From Sphingomonadales bacterium (GTDB lineage Bacteria > Pseudomonadota > Alphaproteobacteria > Sphingomonadales > Sphingomonadaceae), in contig RDXA01000298.1 of the NCBI GenBank assembly GCA_004292705.1, positions 1-5,437 on the forward strand: a DNA stretch of 5,437 nt. The letters are read 5' to 3'. Position 1 is the first letter of the stretch; each line of letters starts with the position of its first letter. Of the stretch, positions 1-4,574 are shown in pieces. The position numbers and the translations under genes were made by a program. Under the pieces are notes generated by a model. That model saw nothing but the letters and a program-made list of their open reading frames with translations, made no database searches and was not told where the DNA came from.

Positions 1-44
1 GGCGTGGCTAACTTCGGCGCGAGCGCAATTCAAGAAAAGCCGAA

Positions 45-63
45 CCCCGGATCAAGTCCGGGG
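45..63. repeat. REP-like intergenic palindrome
   Basis: A perfect inverted repeat has CCCCGGA at 45-51 and TCCGGGG at 57-63, with a five-base loop TCAAG. No T-run follows on either strand, so it is not a classic intrinsic terminator. From general knowledge, palindromes of this form (CCCCGGATCAAGTCCGGGG) are scattered between genes in many sphingomonad and related alphaproteobacterial genomes. I infer a dispersed REP-like element, but copy number cannot be judged from this window. The surrounding bases 1-196 contain no supported gene; one forward frame reads to a TAA at 7-9, which could be the tail of an upstream gene but is too short to call. Confidence 0.6.
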
Positions 64-182
64 CGACGATTGAGGGGATGGCGGCTTCAGACCCGTTTCT
101 GCCAAAACCGGACGTTCGGCTGTCGACCCCGTTGCGGTCATCTATCGAGATTGTTACCTTAGTGCTGCGTATTCAGAGCTTT

Positions 183-187
183 AGGGA
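183..187 (+). promoter_or_regulatory. Ribosome binding site of the small zinc-ribbon gene
   Basis: AGGGA lies nine bases before the TTG at 197. An in-frame TAG at 182-184 closes the frame just upstream, and no ATG or GTG is available before the first CXXC, so this site supports the TTG start. No convincing -35/-10 pair was found upstream. Confidence 0.45.
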
Positions 188-196
188 ATAACGAAA

Positions 197-490
197 TTGA
201 AATTGAGACATTGCCCAAGTTGTGGATCGAAGATCCCGTTCACGACCTTCATTCGGCCCCGGTTATCTCACTCTTTCTCGTGCCCGAGCTGCAAATCGAA
301 TATTGAAAGTAGCGGCATTTTCGGATGGGCAAGTGAGATAGCTCTGCTTGCCATCTCGATTTCGATCTATTTCGCAATCAATGGCAACTTTATACAAGCC
401 CTAATCATGATTCCGATCAGTCTTGTTGTGAGCTACTTCCAATACAGGTTTGTGAATCTCGCTTTGGTCGAGCGAACGCGGTCAGAGTAG
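197..490 (+). CDS. Small membrane protein with N-terminal double-CXXC zinc ribbon
   Basis: This is a 97-residue hypothetical protein of unknown function. Residues 1-40 carry Cys6-Pro-Ser-Cys9 and Cys29-Pro-Ser-Cys32, 19 residues apart, a typical layout for a four-cysteine zinc ribbon; it resembles the small 'cxxc_20_cxxc' protein type. Two hydrophobic stretches follow, at about residues 44-61 and 66-84, joined by a short polar turn (NGN). The tail is basic and polar. This suggests a cytoplasmic zinc-binding head on a two-helix inner-membrane anchor. The start is TTG, with AGGGA nine bases upstream and a stop codon immediately before that in frame. GC over 241-480 is about 47% by hand count (113/240), well below the flanking genes. 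It converges on the Rieske gene at 579 and shows no functional link to it. That it is a real gene is likely; its function is unknown. Confidence 0.72.
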   Translation: MKLRHCPSCGSKIPFTTFIRPRLSHSFSCPSCKSNIESSGIFGWASEIALLAISISIYFAINGNFIQALIMIPISLVVSYFQYRFVNLALVERTRSE

Positions 491-565
491 GTAGGTCTCT
501 TTTCCACCCAACCCCGGACGTTCCGACCACACGGCAAAAATCCCGAAAGCAGTCATTCTGAACGC

Positions 566-591
566 GGCGGCGGAATCCCTACTCCGCCGCC
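566..591 (-). terminator. Stem-loop over the stop codon of the first Rieske gene, possible terminator
   Basis: A nine-pair GC-rich stem (GGCGGCGGA at 566-574 with TCCGCCGCC at 583-591) encloses an eight-base loop that contains part of the TAG stop of the 579-1808 gene. On the minus strand the stem is followed by GCGTTCAGAATG, not a T-run; the nearest T-run is around 536-540. It could slow or end transcription, or separate the two convergent genes, but it is not a canonical Rho-independent terminator. Apart from this and some short repeated motifs, the 88-base gap 491-578 holds nothing recognisable. Confidence 0.35.
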
Positions 592-1808
592 TGACGCTGC
601 TCCTGCGCAAAAATCGCCACCAGCTCCTCGTCGCTTGCCGCGACCAGCCGTTCGGCCCAGCCGTGGAAGACCTGGCCGCCGCGTTCGTTGCGGCCGAACA
701 GCACCTCTTTCATCAGCCCTGAGGCGAGGGCCTGTTGCTGGCGCTTGCCGGTGGCGTAATCTTCATCGCGCACGACGATTTCGAGGAAGTTGAACTGGTC
801 ATGCGCGGCCTGGACCTGTTCGGGCGTTTCGGGCTGGTTTTCCATGACGTAGAACTGGGTGGTGAAGCTCTCGCCCACGCTTGCGCCGGGGAACAGCTGG
901 CTGATCAGCGCGCCGCGCTGGCCGCCGCCGTAGAAGCTGGCGATCGAGATGTGCGGGAAGATCGTCCACACGCCCTGCACCAGCACTTCCTGCGGCAGAT
1001 CATCATCGGCCAATGCTTCGAGGTCCATCTGCTGGTCGTCATCGCCCGACACCTTGATCGCGAATTTCGACGGGGTGCTGAGGCGCTGGTGCGGGCCGAA
1101 GGCGAAGTAATTGGCGCGGTTGTAGAAATCGGCGCCGAAGGTGTCCTTGTGCAGCACCGGCAGGTGGTAGAAATCGAGATAGCCGTCATAGGCCGTCTTC
1201 CAGTTCGGCCCTTCGAGCACGCGGCTGGCAAACAGCGTCCAGCCGTCGAACTCGAAGGCCTTCAGCAGCTCGTCATAACCGCACAGGTAATCGGCAATGC
1301 TGAGCTTGGACTGCGGGTCAAGCGTCACCCAGATCAGGCCGGCGTTTTCGTAAACCGGGAACTTGGTGAGGCAATGCTGGCTCTTGTCGATCTGGCCGAA
1401 GTCCTTTGCATCGGCCACGCCGATCAGATCGCCATCCGCCTTGAAGGTCCAGCCGTGATAGCCGCAGGTGAAGCGGCTGGCATTGCCGCAGCCGGCGGCG
1501 AGCGGGTTGCCGCGGTGGGTGCACATGTTGAGGAAGGCGCCCATGCTGCCGTCCTTCTGGCGGCTGAGCAGCAGCGGCACGCCGCAGATGTCCATCGCCT
1601 TGAAATCGCCGGGGTTCGGCAGCTCGCACGAGGGCGCGACCATCAGCGGCAGGCGGCGAAAGATCTGCTGTTTCTCACGCTCGAACAGCGCAGGGTCGGT
1701 ATAGGCGCTCGCCGGAACGCGGACGATGTCGTCGGCATATTCCATCGTATCGGCCGCGCCGTGGGCGACCAGATTGCGGGTCATTTCGACCAGCGTTTCG
1801 CGTGACAT
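579..1808 (-). CDS. Rieske [2Fe-2S] ring-hydroxylating oxygenase, alpha (catalytic) subunit
   Basis: A complete 409-residue terminal oxygenase component. It would take electrons through a Rieske cluster to a mononuclear iron that activates O2 to hydroxylate an organic, often aromatic, substrate in the cytoplasm. The Rieske domain (about 40-165) has Cys96-x-His98 and Cys115-x2-His118, sixteen residues apart, the correct ligand set. The catalytic domain has NWKTAYDGYLDFYHLPVLH (202-220), giving the facial-triad histidines His215 and His220 and the bridging Asp212 (D-x2-H-x4-H). The third iron ligand is probably Asp350 in DEDYATGKRQQ. Length is normal for the family. The ATG at 1806-1808 is preceded by GGGAGG at good spacing. 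No beta subunit, ferredoxin or reductase is adjacent. It lies 136 bases after the receptor gene, with a terminator-like hairpin between them. Family assignment is secure; substrate is unknown. Confidence 0.93.
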   Translation of the reverse strand: MSRETLVEMTRNLVAHGAADTMEYADDIVRVPASAYTDPALFEREKQQIFRRLPLMVAPSCELPNPGDFKAMDICGVPLLLSRQKDGSMGAFLNMCTHRGNPLAAGCGNASRFTCGYHGWTFKADGDLIGVADAKDFGQIDKSQHCLTKFPVYENAGLIWVTLDPQSKLSIADYLCGYDELLKAFEFDGWTLFASRVLEGPNWKTAYDGYLDFYHLPVLHKDTFGADFYNRANYFAFGPHQRLSTPSKFAIKVSGDDDQQMDLEALADDDLPQEVLVQGVWTIFPHISIASFYGGGQRGALISQLFPGASVGESFTTQFYVMENQPETPEQVQAAHDQFNFLEIVVRDEDYATGKRQQQALASGLMKEVLFGRNERGGQVFHGWAERLVAASDEELVAIFAQEQRQAAE

Positions 1809-1815
1809 TGCCGTT

Positions 1816-1821
1816 CCTCCC
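1816..1821 (-). promoter_or_regulatory. Strong ribosome binding site of the first Rieske gene
   Basis: Read on the minus strand, GGGAGG ends seven bases before the ATG at 1806-1808. It fixes the start codon and suggests efficient translation independent of the receptor gene. Confidence 0.8.
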
Positions 1822-1839
1822 AGTGGTGCTTTTGCGGGC

Positions 1840-1874
1840 GAGCATCCGCCTTGCGGGCGGCGGCGGCAATGCTC
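1840..1874 (-). promoter_or_regulatory. Imperfect stem-loop in the leader of the first Rieske gene
   Basis: GAGCAT (1840-1845) pairs with ATGCTC (1869-1874), and CCGCC (1846-1850) can pair with GGCGG (1862-1866), leaving a two-base bulge. A nine-base direct repeat, TTGCGGGCG at 1832-1840 and 1851-1859, overlaps it. The structure sits about 18 bases upstream of the ribosome binding site in the transcript. No clear promoter is visible in 1809-1890. It may be only a product of GC-rich sequence. Confidence 0.3.
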
Positions 1875-1883
1875 ACTTTTGGC

Positions 1884-1918
1884 AAAGCAAAGGGGCGAGC
1901 CGTCGCCGGCCCGCCCCT
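1884..1918 (-). terminator. Rho-independent terminator after the TonB-dependent receptor gene
   Basis: AGGGGCG (1891-1897) pairs perfectly with CGCCCCT (1912-1918). After one mismatch, GCCG (1899-1902) pairs with CGGC (1907-1910) around a four-base loop. On the minus strand the stem begins 26 bases after the receptor stop and is followed by TTGCTTT, an interrupted T-rich tail. This is a good intrinsic terminator for the receptor transcript. It implies that the downstream Rieske gene needs read-through or its own promoter. Confidence 0.65.
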
Positions 1919-1944
1919 CCGCGTGTCCCCCTGTGGCGCGCAGA

Positions 1945-4374
1945 TCAGAACTTGAAGCTGACTTCCGCGAAGACCTGACGGCCCCGGTTCTGGGTCAGGA
2001 TGATGTCATCGCCGCCCACCGGCAGGAACGGACGCCCGCCGCTGGTGATGGCGAAGATCTCGTTGGTGAGGTTCTGCGCCACCAGCGACAGCTTCCATTT
2101 GCCGTCCGGATGACCGATCGAGACGTTGGCGTCGAGCAGCCAGAAGCTCTGCTGGACATAGTCGTTCAGCGTCGCTTCGTCGGTGATGTAGCCATCGTTG
2201 TAAGCCGCGTTGCCGGACAGGAACAGCTCGAGGCTGTCGCTCAGGGGCACGGTCCAGTCAGCCGCGATGTTCCCGGCCCATTCCGGCGCCTGGCTGCCAC
2301 GGCGACCATTGAGGTCGACCAGACCGCCCGCCCCGCCGGGCTGGAGGAACACATCGGTATACTGCGCGTCGAGGTAGGACAGGTTGGCCGACAGGCTCAG
2401 CCCGTCCACCGGCGTCCGCCAGCGGCTTTCCAGATCAACACCCTTGGTGGTAAGTTCGCCCGCATTGCTGGTCACGAACTGCACCGTGACGGCGTTGAAG
2501 TTCTGCACCTGAAGATCGGTGAAGACATAGTAGAACGCCGTCGCGTTGAGGGTGAAATCGCGGTTGGCCCATTGCGACTTGAAGCCGATTTCGCCGCCGA
2601 CCGCCTCTTCCGACTGGAAGATCAGCGAACCGAAGTTGCCGGTCGCTGCGGCTTGGCTGAGGCTGTTGGACGGCAGCGCAGAGTTGTCGATCCCGCCCGA
2701 TTTGAACCCGGTCTTGAACGAGGCGAAGATGTTTAAATCCTCGTTCGCCTTGTAGCGCAGGGTCACTTCGGGCGAGAAGTTGTCATCCTTGAAGGGAATG
2801 TTGCCAGAAAAGAACCCCGGTCGCACAAAACCCGGCCCTTGCAGGAAGGTGTGAACATAGGGCACCGATATCGTCTGGATCTTGCTTTCATCAGTCCAGC
2901 GAACCCCACCCGACAATTCGAGCTGGTCGGTGATATCCCACATCAGGCTGCCGAAGAACGACAGGGCCTCGGTCTTGGTTGTGTGGATCTTGTCCCAGTC
3001 ATAGGTAAAGCCGGTGACCGGATCGGGCGCGAGCAGCGAGATGTTCACGCCCTGCTGCGAGGTGTCGAACACGAAGGTGCGGTCTTCGTAGAACGCGCCG
3101 AGCATGAAGTTGAGCGGTCCGTCGAAGTCCGATGCAAGGCGCAGTTCCTGGCTGAACTGTTCGAGCTGGTTGATCGGATCGGAAGCCCCCGCACCGCCCG
3201 GCAGGCGGGTGCCGTTCGGACCGGGCAGGAAGCCGCCATAGGCATAGATGTCGTAATCGATCGCATCCATGTTGAGCAGGCCGCTGACCGAGGTCAGGGT
3301 CAGCGCGTCCGACAGGTCGAGATCGAACTGCAGGCGTCCGAACCAGATCTCGGTCTCGCCGAAAGGCACCCCGCGACGGCCGTTGGCCGGAGAATTGCCA
3401 GGGACCGGGCCGGCCAGCGGCCCTGCCGCATCGGTGAGGTAGTAGCGCTGGTCGAAGGCGTTGCAATCATAGCCCGCCGGGATCGTGACCGCCCCGCCCA
3501 GCAGCACGACGGGATCTGCTCGACCGTTCGCGCCGCAGAACACTTCGCCCGTGCCGATCGCACCGTCGTTCTCGTTCTTGGTGTATTGCAGCTTGAGATT
3601 GGCGCGGAACCGGTCCGAGGGGTTCCAGTCCAGCGTCAGGCGGCCGATGAAGTCGGTGAGCCCGCGTTCCTGGTTCACCGCCGGGGTGTTCGCCTGCATC
3701 AGCTGGAATTCGTCAATGTCGTTGAACTGGGCGGCCACGCGGATACCCAGCGTGTCGCTGATAGGGCCGGAGATATAGCCCGAGAGCAGATAGCCCTTTT
3801 CCTCGAATTCGTAGGAGCCGCGCATCCCGACTTCCCAGCTGGAGGTCGGATTGGCCGAACGCAGCGACAGCACGCCGGCGGTCGCCGATTTGCCGAAGAA
3901 CAGCGATTGCGGGCCGCGCAGCACGTCGATCTGCTCGACATCGAAGAAGCCGGCCTGCACGAGCCGCATCGAGGACACGACCACGCCGTCATATTCGAAG
4001 GCCACCGCCGAATTGGAAGAGCCGACGCCGCGCAGGGAGAGCTGGCCGCCCGAGCCCGAGCCGCCGACCTGAACGTTCAGCGTCGGCACGCGGCTGACCA
4101 CGTCGGCGACCTGGTCGATGTTGTACTTTTGCAGGGTGTCACCGCCGATCGCGGTGACGGTGACAGGCACTTCCTGCAGGGTTTCGTTCTGGCGGCGGGC
4201 CTGCACGACGATCACGTTTTCGGCGGGGCTGCTTGCCGCTTCGCCTTCCGCGTCCTGCGCGAAGGCTGTGCTCGGCATGGCGGCAAACCCGCCCAGCGCG
4301 GCGCCGCACAGCAAGGCGCGGCGCAGGCCGGCCGAGCGGACGCCAGGTGCAATTCGGGCACGAAGTGTATTCAT
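1945..4374 (-). CDS. TonB-dependent outer-membrane receptor
   Basis: An 809-residue outer-membrane active transporter, driven by TonB-ExbB-ExbD. The N-terminus is a signal peptide: arginine-rich start, hydrophobic ALLCGAALGGFAA, probable cleavage after AFA at residue 39. A TonB box (IVVQA) lies near residues 54-58. The plug, about 62-175, holds LSLRGVG, EYDGVVV and VLRGPQSLFFGKSATAG. The rest is a beta-barrel with repeated SQELRLASDF-type strands, ending in the classic terminal Phe (EVSFKF). No N-terminal secretin/STN domain is present, so surface signalling to an anti-sigma factor is unlikely. I choose the ATG at 4372-4374, because GGGGAGAG precedes it and the signal peptide begins there; a TTG 18 codons upstream is open but lacks support. 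Cys280 and Cys304 could form a disulfide in an external loop. Flanking oxygenases suggest import of a catabolic substrate rather than a siderophore; this is inference. Confidence 0.94.
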   Translation of the reverse strand: MNTLRARIAPGVRSAGLRRALLCGAALGGFAAMPSTAFAQDAEGEAASSPAENVIVVQARRQNETLQEVPVTVTAIGGDTLQKYNIDQVADVVSRVPTLNVQVGGSGSGGQLSLRGVGSSNSAVAFEYDGVVVSSMRLVQAGFFDVEQIDVLRGPQSLFFGKSATAGVLSLRSANPTSSWEVGMRGSYEFEEKGYLLSGYISGPISDTLGIRVAAQFNDIDEFQLMQANTPAVNQERGLTDFIGRLTLDWNPSDRFRANLKLQYTKNENDGAIGTGEVFCGANGRADPVVLLGGAVTIPAGYDCNAFDQRYYLTDAAGPLAGPVPGNSPANGRRGVPFGETEIWFGRLQFDLDLSDALTLTSVSGLLNMDAIDYDIYAYGGFLPGPNGTRLPGGAGASDPINQLEQFSQELRLASDFDGPLNFMLGAFYEDRTFVFDTSQQGVNISLLAPDPVTGFTYDWDKIHTTKTEALSFFGSLMWDITDQLELSGGVRWTDESKIQTISVPYVHTFLQGPGFVRPGFFSGNIPFKDDNFSPEVTLRYKANEDLNIFASFKTGFKSGGIDNSALPSNSLSQAAATGNFGSLIFQSEEAVGGEIGFKSQWANRDFTLNATAFYYVFTDLQVQNFNAVTVQFVTSNAGELTTKGVDLESRWRTPVDGLSLSANLSYLDAQYTDVFLQPGGAGGLVDLNGRRGSQAPEWAGNIAADWTVPLSDSLELFLSGNAAYNDGYITDEATLNDYVQQSFWLLDANVSIGHPDGKWKLSLVAQNLTNEIFAITSGGRPFLPVGGDDIILTQNRGRQVFAEVSFKF

Positions 4375-4439
4375 GGTCCTCTCTCCCCATCGAGCCGCGG
4401 CTCCCCCGCGTGCCCTGTTCTTCCCCAACCCTTAGACAT
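4371..4439 (-). CDS. Possible 22-codon upstream reading frame overlapping the receptor start
   Basis: An ATG at 4437-4439 opens a frame of 22 codons (begins MSKGWGRTG, ends DGERGP). Its TGA at 4371-4373 overlaps the receptor ATG as ATGA, the layout seen in translational coupling. An in-frame TGA lies just before the ATG, so it cannot extend upstream. GAGGAG precedes the start, but only about two bases away, closer than ideal. The peptide has no run of one amino acid, as a classical attenuator leader would, and no membrane segment. It may be a regulatory leader, or chance in GC-rich sequence. Confidence 0.25.
   Translation of the reverse strand: MSKGWGRTGHAGEPRLDGERGP
4381..4388 (-). promoter_or_regulatory. 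Ribosome binding site of the TonB-dependent receptor
   Basis: GGGGAGAG on the minus strand lies six bases before the receptor ATG, ignoring the adjacent AGGACC, and decides the start codon. A perfect 12-bp palindrome, GAGCCGCGGCTC (4392-4403), lies just upstream and, as RNA, could pair locally next to this site. Confidence 0.7.
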
Positions 4440-4480
4440 GTCTCCTCATGCCTTTCGGTATGGAGTGCAGGTGTATGAGC

Positions 4481-4495
4481 GTGCGCAAAGCGCAC
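4481..4495. promoter_or_regulatory. Perfect palindrome, candidate operator upstream of the receptor
   Basis: GTGCGC (4481-4486), AAA, GCGCAC (4490-4495) is an exact 6-3-6 inverted repeat about 107 bases before the receptor ATG, in non-coding sequence. Its size and symmetry fit the binding site of a dimeric repressor or activator. It lies just downstream of the proposed promoter, where a bound repressor would block transcription. No regulator gene is in the window, so the factor is unknown. It could alternatively be an RNA hairpin in the leader. Confidence 0.4.
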
Positions 4496-4506
4496 CATCA
4501 GCAAAA

Positions 4507-4535
4507 GCGATAGTGACCCTCGTTATCTGCGACAA
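4507..4535 (-). promoter_or_regulatory. Possible promoter of the TonB-dependent receptor
   Basis: On the minus strand TTGTCG (4530-4535; four of six against TTGACA) and TATCGC (4507-4512; three of six against TATAAT) are separated by 17 bases. This would place the transcript start near 4500 and give a leader of about 125 bases. The match is weak and rests on position and spacing more than on sequence. Confidence 0.25.
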
Positions 4536-4564
4536 AAACGTCACAACCTCCCGCGAAAGCGGGA
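4534..4564 (-). terminator. Terminator-like hairpin after the second Rieske gene
   Basis: TCCCGC (4549-4554) and GCGGGA (4559-4564) form a perfect six-pair stem with a four-base loop, ten bases beyond the stop codon of the gene at 4575. On the minus strand it is followed by GGTTGTGACG and then TTTTT (4534-4538). The hairpin and position are right for an intrinsic terminator, but the T-run is ten bases from the stem, so efficiency is doubtful. Confidence 0.45.
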
Positions 4565-4574
4565 TGCCGTAACG

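Noticed and set aside
735..1805. Long plus-strand open frame (356 codons) opposite the first Rieske gene
   Set aside because: It is the antisense shadow of a gene with intact Rieske and iron motifs; the translation is rich in Ala, Val, Glu and Arg with no domain, as expected in GC-rich DNA.
1726..2736. Plus-strand open frame (336 codons) crossing the gap between receptor and first Rieske gene
   Set aside because: It overlaps two well-supported minus-strand genes and a terminator, and shows no family motif.
4375..4428. Upstream TTG start adding 18 residues to the receptor
   Set aside because: The extension is not signal-peptide-like, and the ATG at 4372-4374 has a good ribosome site directly before it.
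4432..4449. Five-codon frame (MRRHV) just before the longer upstream frame of the receptor
   Set aside because: Too short and with a purine-rich stretch only one base from the ATG; no evidence that it is translated.
4513..4544. Inverted GTGAC...GTCAC pair 22 bases apart upstream of the receptor
   Set aside because: Five-base arms at that distance are expected by chance and do not extend.
2839..4572. Very long plus-strand open frame (577 codons) opposite the receptor gene
   Set aside because: The minus strand encodes a complete TonB-dependent receptor with signal peptide, plug and terminal Phe. The plus frame is a codon-bias artefact with no recognisable domain.
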